From: Cylindrotheca closterium
Taxonomy: Eukaryota; Bacillariophyta; Bacillariophyceae; Bacillariales; Bacillariaceae
Reading direction: 5' to 3'
NCBI GenBank assembly: GCA_933822405.4
Contig: CAKOGP040001035.1
Coordinates: 1 to 33,286 of the forward strand
Length of the DNA stretch: 33,286 nt
The notes under the pieces are model-generated. The model made no database searches. It was not told the origin of the DNA and saw nothing but the letters and a program-made list of their open reading frames with translations. Below, piece by piece: positions 11,484-19,689 of this stretch. The first letter of the stretch is position 1, and each line of letters opens with the position of its first letter. The position numbers and the translations under genes were made by a program.

Positions 11484-11647
11484 AATCTGACTAGTCCAAT
11501 TCTAAGTATCTAATACACGTTCCAACATCCTCCCTTATTTGATACTTAGATATAGCCCTTCAGCCTCGCACACCCATTTCTGGTGCCGAAACCCCACACG
11601 TCCATCTTTATCCTGTCGATGCAGACAGTCGGCATTCATTTCTAAAA

Positions 11648-13849
11648 TCAACAAGGGAAATGTGAATCGAGGACTCGATCCCATAACCTTACCATGTCAA
11701 AACCGATAGTTGTCGGTCCATGCGTCACTGTGATGATTCGCCCTTGGTTTCCTAGGTCAAAACCCTTGTCCATCGCGGCCGTAAGGCTGAAAAGGTTACA
11801 CCACAGCTCCGGGACAAATTTGACTTGTGTTAGCACCATCATCACGACCTTTCCATTCGTTTGCTTCACCCGCAGCTTGAGCTTTCCGATATTAGTAGCC
11901 ACAATAGTTTTTCCACTTCCAACCTTGATCTCTTCTCGAATGACGTCATAGTCATACAGGTTTGTGTCATCATTGCACATATGTGTACTTGCTGCGCTGT
12001 CTCCAAACCAAGTGTGCGGTGTCAGTTTCATCTCCTCGGATTTCCATTTATCCATGTTGGCCATTGCGATGCCGTTGAGAGTCGAAGTGATCTCATCTTG
12101 GAGGCTTGTTTCAGTCTGTACTGTCGACTCATCATCTCCATCATCATCATAGAAGTATGGCTCATCTTCGTTATGAGGTGAGTCGTCATTGTCATCATCG
12201 CTATCGTCGTCATCGCTATCGTATTGTCGTCGTGCGATTAATTGAGGGATCGCGTCGTAGGTTGAGTCGTCATCAGAGATGTTGTCGTGCCCGTCAATCA
12301 ATGGTACCTCATCATGTCCATGGACAACACCATGTCGGTTGACCAAAAATGGTGGAATGTCATCATCGTCAGAGTCGTCGGAGTCGGTGTCGTATCCGGG
12401 CATTCCATTATCGTGGTCCCATTCGTCTGATGCATAGTGCTTAGCATTCATCTTTCGTTCCACTAGTTGTGGGATCTCGTCCCCATCTGAATCGTATGTA
12501 CCTGATCCATCAACGTCAGAATAGCGTGTGATCTCAATCTCTTCTGTGACAAAGGCATATTCACTTGTAGGCTTTGTCGCGCGGAATGTCTCGTCGTTTT
12601 TCGCGTCGCAATCATTTTGTCCAAAGTTCGCCATAAAATTATCAAAGAAATCGTCGTGAAGGAAATTTCCGTGCTCGGGAACTTTATCGTTTGCATCTTC
12701 CACGATGGTATGCACAATCACTTCGTCAGCAGTGTCTTCATCCTCATCGTCGCTCTCTTCGCTCTCTTCACATTCTTCATTCCACTCAAACCAGACGTTC
12801 TTTTTCTTTGTGGGCTCGTCTGGAGCAATAAATGACTCTGTTGCCATCAACATAACTTCAGCAACATCATCGTTGTTGGTGCTGCCGTTGTTGTTGTTTC
12901 CGCTGTTTCGGTTCTCTGGGTTTCTTCTGCATTCATGCTTCTTGTGACCTCTGATACCACAATGGAAACAGGTTCCAAGGAAAGGTCCTCGTTCACCCCC
13001 ATTGTGTCGGTTTCGGTTACCGTTGTTCGTGTTCCTGTTGCCTCCTTGTCGAGTTGCTGGTGTTAGTTCAGGGCAATTTAGCTTCTTGTGTCCATACTTT
13101 CCACAGTTGTTGCAAGTGCCTTTGAATTGACCAGTAACCAGAGCGACATCTTTGTCTTCCTTGTCTTCGTCGTCGTCGTCTCCTTCTGTTGCGTTGGCGA
13201 AGTCCTCGTGTGCAGAATTCAGTTCTTCCTTGATGTACTTAATGGTGAGAGTGTTCGCTTTCATCATTTTCTCGAAGTCCTTTTGCTCTTGTCTGTACTT
13301 CAAAGGCAAACTTCCAATGATGTGAATGAATTGGTCCTCTTCACTTACTGGGTGCTTCATCTCTTCCAAACGAACACAAATCTTGCTGAGTTCGGTGATC
13401 CATGAAGCTGGATTAGCAAACTTCTCAAGGTGACACTTGTTTAGCTTGCTCTTCATCTTGATGTACGAGGTGATCGTCTTTGGCTCATACTCATCCTTCA
13501 ACTTGTCCCATGCTTCTTTCGCGTTGCCTTTTGGGTAGTTGACTTTATCTCTGCTTCCCGCTACCAAATTGAAAGCGACCTTTCCTTCTGCCGTGTCAGT
13601 GTTCATGCTGATCAACAAGTCACTGAAGGCCTTGATGTTCATCTCCTTGATCTCCTCGTCTTCCTTGATCTTCGCTGCGTCGGTTTCAGCATCCATCTCT
13701 GGTTTGGTTCGTAGAGTCACGTCTCCAGTGATTACTCCATCAAATCTTTTGATGCTAGCTCTTGCTACATACTTCAATCCAAAAGTATCGTAGTCTTCAG
13801 GTTCTCCACTGAATTGGAATCGTGGAGTTCTTTCTTTGTATTCACTCAT
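11648..13849 (-). CDS. gag: Ty1/copia-type Gag-protease polyprotein, pol truncated
   Basis: The frame encodes 733 residues from ATG 13849; upstream in-frame codons contain no other ATG. A Gag region of the UBN2/copia type fills residues 1-220. Two CCHC zinc knuckles follow: CNNCGKYGHKKLNC (about 246-259) and CFHCGIRGHKKHEC (about 294-307). A very long Asp/Ser-rich acidic linker leads to the aspartic-protease site WFGDSAAST (about 614-622). The frame ends about 110 residues after that. No integrase or RT follows, so this is a Gag-protease remnant or a non-autonomous element. The Gag-protease frame is intact, unlike the gypsy relic to its left. Its LTR (14036-14332) lies immediately upstream. 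Confidence 0.85.
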   Translation of the reverse strand: MSEYKERTPRFQFSGEPEDYDTFGLKYVARASIKRFDGVITGDVTLRTKPEMDAETDAAKIKEDEEIKEMNIKAFSDLLISMNTDTAEGKVAFNLVAGSRDKVNYPKGNAKEAWDKLKDEYEPKTITSYIKMKSKLNKCHLEKFANPASWITELSKICVRLEEMKHPVSEEDQFIHIIGSLPLKYRQEQKDFEKMMKANTLTIKYIKEELNSAHEDFANATEGDDDDEDKEDKDVALVTGQFKGTCNNCGKYGHKKLNCPELTPATRQGGNRNTNNGNRNRHNGGERGPFLGTCFHCGIRGHKKHECRRNPENRNSGNNNNGSTNNDDVAEVMLMATESFIAPDEPTKKKNVWFEWNEECEESEESDDEDEDTADEVIVHTIVEDANDKVPEHGNFLHDDFFDNFMANFGQNDCDAKNDETFRATKPTSEYAFVTEEIEITRYSDVDGSGTYDSDGDEIPQLVERKMNAKHYASDEWDHDNGMPGYDTDSDDSDDDDIPPFLVNRHGVVHGHDEVPLIDGHDNISDDDSTYDAIPQLIARRQYDSDDDDSDDDNDDSPHNEDEPYFYDDDGDDESTVQTETSLQDEITSTLNGIAMANMDKWKSEEMKLTPHTWFGDSAASTHMCNDDTNLYDYDVIREEIKVGSGKTIVATNIGKLKLRVKQTNGKVVMMVLTQVKFVPELWCNLFSLTAAMDKGFDLGNQGRIITVTHGPTTIGFDMVRLWDRVLDSHFPC

Positions 13850-14035
13850 CTTGCTCTCTTCTTTCGTTCTTTTCTCTTGTATCTTTTCTCTTTCACTCTC
13901 TCTTGACAATTGCGATATCTCGGTCGTTATCGATTTCAGCTCTCTCTTCTAGCTTACGATAAGACACCTCTTTCTCTTATTGTTCTTACTGATAATCAAA
14001 CTTCTCTTGGAATTCAGATCTGACGTTTCGAAACG
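13850..14035 (-). other. Leader between LTR and copia Gag
   Basis: About 186 bp separate the LTR end (TTCAACA on the minus strand) from the Gag ATG. The expected TGG primer-binding site is not obvious directly after the LTR; instead there is the palindrome CGTTTCGAAACG. Some copia elements prime from internal tRNA fragments, so absence of TGG does not rule out function. Confidence 0.5.
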
Positions 14036-14332
14036 TGTTGAAATCTCCCTAGAAGTAAAAATCTATCGGTCTTGCAATTGTGAGCTAAATTATTCCTTAC
14101 TCTATTTTCTAGTCTTGCTTCTCAGTCATGCACAGCATCTGGTATCTTGCCATGACTACATTCAACTCACTTCTCCTTATGTATTGATCTTGCTTTGATC
14201 TTGTCAATACTTCTCACATTATTGTCAGGCACTGTTCAATCTTACACAAGATGACCCATTGTCTAATGCCTCGTTTCGTGTTTCTGCTACGCATTCTCCA
14301 ATCTCCAAATATCTCAAAATACATCTTCAACA
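14036..14332 (-). mobile_element. Complete copia-type LTR, 297 bp
   Basis: On the minus strand it starts TGTTGAA and ends TTCAACA, a perfect 7-bp terminal inverted repeat with the canonical TG...CA ends. A polypurine tract AGGAAGGG (14333-14340, minus) abuts its U3 edge, and the RNase H stop codon is two bases farther. It therefore serves as 3' LTR to the RNase H fragment and as 5' LTR to the Gag gene downstream. Confidence 0.9.
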
Positions 14333-14340
14333 CCCTTCCT
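14333..14340 (-). other. Polypurine tract of the copia element
   Basis: AGGAAGGG on the minus strand lies directly against the TG of the LTR, where plus-strand DNA synthesis of an LTR element is primed. Confidence 0.75.
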
Positions 14341-14914
14341 ATTTTGTAGTTCCTTCGTCGATATTTGTCATCATCTTTGGGATGTGTTTCTCATGTAGGT
14401 TTCCAGTTACATTCTTTGTCATGATGTCGGATTCATTATCAGTTCCTTTCACAAATAGAATCTTCAAAATACCATCCGGTCCAGTGTATTGTGTTACGAA
14501 TTTTGTGCGAATGTCCACGTGTCGTGTTCTCTGGTTCGTTGTGACATTTGTCGCCATGAAAATTGCCGCGGTATTATCAACTCGAATAACAATCGGATAT
14601 TCGACTTTCACTCCCATGGTTTCCAGGATCTGTGCAATAAATAATACTTCTTTTGCCACTTCACTCAAGGCAATCCACTCTGCTTCTGCGCTGCTCAAAG
14701 TCACTGTTCGTTGCGCTTTGCTTCTCCAACAGATTGGAACTCCACATAGATAAACAATAAAACCACTCACTGATTTTCTCGAATCTGGGTCTCCTGCATA
14801 ATCACTGTCAGAAAACGCAACAACGTTCCATAGTAAACTTTTAGATCCAATCACTGGTGCAATTTTCAATCCAAGTCCTTTCGTATCCAATACATGCTTG
14901 ATGATCCTCTTCAT
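14339..14914 (-). pseudogene. pol: Copia-type RNase H fragment (3' end of pol)
   Basis: The frame has 191 residues from ATG 14914. Motifs of Ty1/copia RNase H are clear: AFSDSDYAGDPDSRKSVSGF, then SSAEAEWIAL, DNTAAIFMATN and RHVDIR. It ends with the natural stop of pol, just before the polypurine tract. Integrase and reverse transcriptase, which should precede it, are missing. The first codons follow directly on a 14-nt poly(A) run (minus strand) fused to an LTR. The ATG is an internal Met of pol and not a true start. Confidence 0.9.
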
Positions 14915-14917
14915 CTC

Positions 14918-14931
14918 TTTTTTTTTTTTTT
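14918..14931 (-). other. Poly(A) tract between LTR fragment and RNase H
   Basis: On the minus strand, 14 consecutive A residues follow the LTR word GCAAGACCG. In the complete LTR the same word continues into about 27 further bases ending TTCAACA. The break therefore looks like the polyadenylation point of the element's mRNA. Confidence 0.8.
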
Positions 14932-15197
14932 CGGTCTTGCAATTGTGAGCTAAATTATTCCTTACTCTATTTTCTAGTCTTGCTTCTCAGTCATGCACAG
15001 CATCTGGTATCTTGCCATGACTACATTCAACTCACTTCTCCTTATGTATTGATCTTGCTTTGATCTTGTCAATACTTCTCACATTATTGTCAGGCACTGT
15101 TCAATCTTACACAAGATGACCCATTGTCTAATGCCTTGTTTTGTGTTTCTGCTACGCATTCTCCAATCTCCAAATATCTCAAAATACATCTTCAACA
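14931..15197 (-). mobile_element. Copia-type LTR copy lacking its 3' end (U3-R followed by poly(A))
   Basis: This 267-bp copy is nearly identical to 14066-14332 in the same orientation. Its U3 end is intact (TTCAACA on the + strand at 15191-15197). The last 30 bp of the complete LTR are missing and replaced by poly(A). Confidence 0.88.
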
Positions 15198-15198
15198 G

Positions 15199-15261
15199 GT
15201 TTTGACCAAAAGACATTGGTAACTTTCAGAAGTGAATCAAGAAGCTTGACACTAGTGAACT
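15199..15261 (+). repeat. 63-bp block shared with 11089-11151
   Basis: Second copy of the block described at 11089. It begins one base from the outer (U3) edge of the LTR copy at 14931-15197. Confidence 0.85.
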
Positions 15262-16319
15262 GGATTGACGCTGGTCCACTTTTGTTATCTGGAGAGGGAA
15301 CTTAGATTGCTGTTTGATGGACCGTAGAGAATGCATTATAATGGATACTATGGAGTTCAATGTCAACACAAGTCTTCTGCCTTGGTGGGCAATGTATTCT
15401 TTTAAAATATACTGTATAAATAAATATTTGTTAGATGCTGCTTTGCTCTTGTTGATATCTGTAGTAAATTCATGGAAAATTGCATCATGGCGCTTGTGTT
15501 GGTCTGCTGGCGCCTTGTTGACGTCAACACTCAACACTTGATACATTTAACTATGACAATGTTTTGTCCTGTTGTGCCAATTTCAAGGCTTAAACAAGAA
15601 TGGGGTTGTATGGTTCTGGACCGTTGTGCCACTATTCTCAGCTCCGTCTCCATTTGGCACAGCAATGTATACTCCAACAAGAGCATATGAATACAGTTTG
15701 TCATTGGACAACAGAACATCAACACTGCTGTTTGAGCATTGATCAAAAGCCGCTTGATAGATGAGCTGGCATTTGCTTAGGCAATGGGTACATGTGTGGA
15801 GTCTTGTCCTGTTGAGTTGTTACTATTGTAAGAAGTGAGAATGGATGAGGTTCGTACAGAGACTATGACTGACAAAAGGAAGATCACCATACCTCATCAG
15901 TAGAATGGAAGCAAATGGACAATGACATAGATATTAATTTTGTTTACAAGGTCGATGGACTCTGGTATAATGCATTCTTTAGTTCATACATCAAGAATGA
16001 TCAACTGTACTCCCCACTTTCAGCATTCATTGGGAAGATCATGTAGTGTTGATGATCCATTGTCATGGTGGAGGGAGGCTGCAGAAAAGTAAGGATGGGT
16101 AGAAAGGACACTAAAATGAAATGAGGCGGGCCGGCCAAAGCTGGTTGGCACTGGCCAAGATCCAATGCCAGCCAGTTCTGAAGTGGGGGATTTTGGGAGG
16201 GAGATTGGGATGAAGGTCAAGCATCGGGGTTGTGGGGTGCGTGACACGATCCTCGGAGAGACTACAAAAAACCTCGTTCTTACGGGTGTTCCTGAGAATT
16301 ACCCCGTCTTGCTGTACAG
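15262..16319. other. Decayed sequence with short coding-like relics
   Basis: No intact gene. On the + strand 15903-16037 reads with plausible composition (WKQMDNDIDINFVYK, then VDGLWYNAFFSSYIKNDQLY) to a TAG. Another frame at about 16030-16080 gives SVDDPLSWWREAAEK, which recalls the DPLxWW segment near the C-terminus of hAT transposases. On the minus strand about 15590-15740 encodes SNDKLYSYALVGVYIAVPNG before a stop. These could be remains of one or more transposons. A hairpin (CTGGTTGGCA / TGCCAGCCAG) lies near 16140-16175. Confidence 0.35.
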
Positions 16320-18394
16320 TGAGACCTACACTAGAAAGTTATGGGTATATCCCAAGTATCTGCTAGCTGTTTATTCGTCCAACAACTATGGTGCACTTTT
16401 GCTCAGAAGTCTTCTTACAGACTTCCAGACGTGCTGTATCCACTTTTGAACTGCTCATGAAGATTTTGCAAGAGTTCTGATTCTTCTTTTCCAGGCGAAT
16501 AACGAAGTGCAGATCTAGTATCGAGCTCTTCCGTGTTGTCATCCATACAATAAGCACGGACAAAAGAGTGGGAAGCAAATACTTCAGAAGTGCCAAACGT
16601 AATCTCGCTAGTCAATGTGCAAAATGTATCACAGAATCCTCCAAATGCATCTTTTGCAGGGATGCGAAGTACTCCGCTAACCACCTTCTTCTTTGCCAGC
16701 TCCCTGACTGCAGAATGGCCTAGGGTAAGGTCGTTGTCATCGGAGACAGCGGTAGACCCGAACACAACCAGCAAACACAATGCTCCAGGGAAGAATTCAA
16801 AAACTTCCTTGTCATTGCTTTCTTCGATTCTCTTGAATCTCTCTGTCATCCGCTGGCACTCCCATCTTGCATCTGCAGGAGAATAGAATGCATGCGACTT
16901 GATGGAGATCACCAGAGGAGCAAAGCAATGTTTCCTTTGTCCTGACAGCTTGATGGGAATGACAAGGTCAACAATAGGACAACCAGGGAATACGTAGAAA
17001 GCTGTCCCGCTTGCGTACATGTATGATAGAAAATCCTGCGAACAAAATCCTTCCCAGTCCGCTTCACAAGCACGCAAATAGTTTTGACAAACTTGAATAA
17101 AGCTGATGCTAGCCTCTACTTCAACTTCGTAAGCTTCAGCCATTGTTTCGTCCACTTTCTCAGCAGTCATTTTCTGTCTTGAGCCCTGTGATTTGGCAGC
17201 AAGGAGACGTTTGCTCTTCCGCTTTGGCAAAATGTCAACATTGGAACGATGCCCTTGTCTTCTCTCAAGCCCACCAGTTGTTAGCTGCTCTATCCAGTCT
17301 TCAAGAGATACTGAAAACGTAGTGTGATTGTGATTGTCCCGTCGCCGAAGCACATCGGCACAAACAAGAAAGTACAGCGCAACCATGATTTCACCAAAGT
17401 CCCCCTTTTCAGGTCGACAGAGCCCTTGCGAAAAAATCTCCTTCATCTTCCGCAGCCACCAACTACTGGGCCTGCCTTTGATGTCACCCAATGCCCATTC
17501 TGGGTCCATCAGTTGCATGGCCAGACGACCACAAACAGGATCTGGCATGTAGCATATTATTGCATCTGTTGAAGTCGCATGAGTCAGGTTGGCATAACCG
17601 TAGCCTACCATGTCCGAAGCCACAGGAAAAGAAGTTTGGCCCATTTGCACCCTGGTACCCAAAATACTGAGACATGCTTTGAGTGACTCCTTCCCAACAA
17701 TCCAGTGATTCCCAAGACCATACAGTAGCATCCGACGGACTATTGATCCTTCATTTCTTGCTAGATCTCCATTTTCCTCCATGAGCTCAAAAAGCGGTCG
17801 TCCATGGCGGATCGCATGACGATACTCTGTCGTATGCTTACCCAAGTCTTTATATCCCTCCAAATTTCGACCCGCGAGGCAGCCCATTGTGGTTGTCTGA
17901 AGAAATATTGGAAACATCTTTGCGCCTTTATCATAGAAGTTGTAGTGCTTGCCACTCGGCGTGAAGTCTCGAGATGATGGAACTGACAGCTGTGGATCAG
18001 CCTCCAACCGGGAGCTTGCCAAGGTTGCAAGCGTACCACAAAAGCAACCGATCACTTCCTGATGTCGTTTCTTCTGCCGAAGCCATAGCCGAATGCATCG
18101 AAATAGAAATGCAGGATGCTTAACGTTCTTGGCGCCCTTGTCGTTCTGAAACCTTTGGGATTCCAAGTATACCTGAGCTTCATCGAAACAAAGAAATATG
18201 GTATTTTCATTATCGTGTTGACTGGATGCTTCAGCTACTAGTTTATCGTAGAAAGTATTCAGGTATTCAAGAACTGCCGTTGCAGCATCCAAGGCTGTTT
18301 TTTCCTCCATAAATGCTTCGAGATTTAGCCTATGAGAGAAAACGTCGCCCTTCGTCGTCAGCGCATAGGAATCTTTCAGTGTCCATGGCAAAAC
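16320..18394 (-). repeat. Segmental duplication, copy 2 (NTPase-like gene region)
   Basis: Counterpart of 9334-11064 in the same orientation. It contains the 344 bp (17841-18184) lost from copy 1. The gene continues beyond the right edge of the duplication at 18394. Confidence 0.9.
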
Positions 18395-19144
18395 TGTATA
18401 GCAAGACCAATTATTCTTTTGTTTCAACCGCTTGCAACCTTCGTAAATTACTTTGGTCTTTCCCATCCCGCTCGACTGTACGACACAAAAGTAAGGTGCA
18501 TCTTCGTAATCCGAAGCGTTAACAGAATCGTTTGATGCATCGAACCATTTCGCGACGCGCTCAGCTTGAAGAACAAACTTGTGAACATCGTAGGAATGAG
18601 AGAGCTCTGTTTTGCTGATGAGATAGTTGACAGGAACCATACGATCATTGGATTCGGATAATACAGTTAGCGATCGAGCTTGCTCCTTTGTTCTCTTGTA
18701 GTACTCCTTCAAGACTTTGCCGCACAGGATAGAAAGAAAACGATCCAAACCCCTCTCATTTTCAATTTTCAGTCGTTCCTGCTGATGCTTGAGAAAATTC
18801 AACGACGTAATAGCAAGGGCTGAGGTAATCTTGTTCGTACTCTTTGTTTGTGAGATCATGTCTTGGTTTCCCTGAAAAGCAGCCACGACCGCACCACCTA
18901 TCACCTCTTGACGAAAATTGACCGCTTGCGCATCAGGAAACCCCTTTGCCTTCCCAATCATTGTCAGATGCTCTTCGGCACTCTCATCGTCATCCTCTGA
19001 CCATTGTTGCAGTAAAGAGTCCTTCACCAGCCTTTCATTTCCTGTAGATTCTTTTTCTTCTTCATTTCCATGTTCACTATTAGCCACATCCATATCTTCG
19101 TTTGATGTGCTGCTACTAGACGCCTTGACTTCAGATTCAATCAT
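16415..19144 (-). CDS. P-loop NTPase fused to a nuclease-like domain, Crinkler-like
   Basis: The product has 909 residues from the first ATG at 19144. The frame stays open upstream to at least 19318 without another ATG, so a 5' exon is possible. Residues 1-60 are acidic and Ser-rich. A Walker A loop SSGMGKTK lies at about 224-231 and a Walker B strand IFLCFDEAQ at about 316-324. Near 713-755 comes GCPIVDLVIPIKL, then FAPLVISIKSH. This Asp...xxK spacing fits a restriction-endonuclease-fold core, with Ser in place of the usual Glu/Gln. NTPase plus such a nuclease is the architecture described for Crinkler-type proteins of oomycetes, fungi and algae. No secretion signal is visible, so a host-genome role or a selfish element is as likely as an effector. 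The assignment to Crinkler is inference. Confidence 0.6.
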   Translation of the reverse strand: MIESEVKASSSSTSNEDMDVANSEHGNEEEKESTGNERLVKDSLLQQWSEDDDESAEEHLTMIGKAKGFPDAQAVNFRQEVIGGAVVAAFQGNQDMISQTKSTNKITSALAITSLNFLKHQQERLKIENERGLDRFLSILCGKVLKEYYKRTKEQARSLTVLSESNDRMVPVNYLISKTELSHSYDVHKFVLQAERVAKWFDASNDSVNASDYEDAPYFCVVQSSGMGKTKVIYEGCKRLKQKNNWSCYTVLPWTLKDSYALTTKGDVFSHRLNLEAFMEEKTALDAATAVLEYLNTFYDKLVAEASSQHDNENTIFLCFDEAQVYLESQRFQNDKGAKNVKHPAFLFRCIRLWLRQKKRHQEVIGCFCGTLATLASSRLEADPQLSVPSSRDFTPSGKHYNFYDKGAKMFPIFLQTTTMGCLAGRNLEGYKDLGKHTTEYRHAIRHGRPLFELMEENGDLARNEGSIVRRMLLYGLGNHWIVGKESLKACLSILGTRVQMGQTSFPVASDMVGYGYANLTHATSTDAIICYMPDPVCGRLAMQLMDPEWALGDIKGRPSSWWLRKMKEIFSQGLCRPEKGDFGEIMVALYFLVCADVLRRRDNHNHTTFSVSLEDWIEQLTTGGLERRQGHRSNVDILPKRKSKRLLAAKSQGSRQKMTAEKVDETMAEAYEVEVEASISFIQVCQNYLRACEADWEGFCSQDFLSYMYASGTAFYVFPGCPIVDLVIPIKLSGQRKHCFAPLVISIKSHAFYSPADARWECQRMTERFKRIEESNDKEVFEFFPGALCLLVVFGSTAVSDDNDLTLGHSAVRELAKKKVVSGVLRIPAKDAFGGFCDTFCTLTSEITFGTSEVFASHSFVRAYCMDDNTEELDTRSALRYSPGKEESELLQNLHEQFKSGYSTSGSL

Positions 19145-19305
19145 TATAGCATCAGGATCGGCTTTTGAACGTTTTGCTTTTCGGTCTAGTGTGATAATGT
19201 TATGGCTTCGATGAGCACCCCCCGATTGACTAGAGGCAAAAAATTCATAGTCCCGTATGTAGAAAAGTACCAGAGAAAAGAACGCGTCAGCGCACTTCCT
19301 CAAGA

Positions 19306-19331
19306 TATACCGGTACACGTGTACCGGTATA
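19306..19331. promoter_or_regulatory. Perfect 26-bp palindrome centred on CACGTG
   Basis: Each half reads TATACCGGTACAC and its complement; the centre is CACGTG, the E-box/G-box core. Two TACCGGTA words are embedded. It lies about 160 bp upstream of the NTPase ATG. A role as a bZIP/bHLH site is inference. Confidence 0.6.
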
Positions 19332-19689
19332 ATAAGGTACAGTAGCGCTAAAAGAGGTATCGGTTGCGGACTGGTTGACGTCTGGCATACGTACGCAAAA
19401 TGAATCCAAAATACCGAAAGAAAAAGTACAAAACAGCTACCGGTATAGCATGTATCAGGCTATAGGAATAAATCAACAATAAAAAGAGAACTAGAGCAAG
19501 ACCGTTGGTGAATGGCCCACTCTGATCTTGAATTATGATGGACAAGAATAAGGAATGATGTAATTGTTGCTTATAGTATTACCTAATGGTTGCCATTGGA
19601 CACGTATTGTGGTCTATTCAGAAGTCTTATGTCGCTCCGTCATTATCGGCAACCATCAAATTTACTACAAATTCAACATGCTTAGCCTT
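19332..19689. other. 3' flank of the glutathione peroxidase and upstream region of the NTPase gene
   Basis: No gene. A third TACCGGTA lies at 19438-19445. Any 3' UTR of the peroxidase, and the SECIS element that a UGA-decoded selenoprotein requires, should be here. Confidence 0.5.
19586..19656 (-). other. Candidate 3' UTR stem-loop; possible SECIS, not confirmed
   Basis: On the minus strand ATGGTTGCC (19656-19648) pairs perfectly with GGCAACCAT (19594-19586) around a 53-nt loop, 34 nt after the peroxidase stop codon. The loop begins with GATA and then ATGA, and an AA lies 10 nt beyond TGAC, as in SECIS elements. I could not find the matching 3' GA strand or a good second helix. Confidence 0.25.

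Larger units (their letters stand above)
11152..11647. other. Retroelement junction zone without a gene
   Basis: The zone holds A-rich short repeats of the type TTGAAAAAC (11174-11215), the inverted LTR fragment (11251-11437) and a tRNA-like stretch (11444-11483, minus). An inverted repeat CTAAGTATC / GATACTTAG lies at about 11502-11550, and TGGTGCCGAAACCCC at about 11580-11595 looks like a retroelement primer-binding site. The pieces appear to derive from more than one insertion and I cannot resolve the order of events. Confidence 0.4.

Noticed and set aside
12028..12947. Several + and - frames inside the copia Gag region
   Set aside because: They arise from the low-complexity GAC/GAT acidic linker of the true Gag frame.
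16415..19318. Start of the NTPase gene at 19318
   Set aside because: That codon is GTG; the first in-frame ATG is at 19144. The upstream open stretch may be a spliced exon but cannot be fixed.
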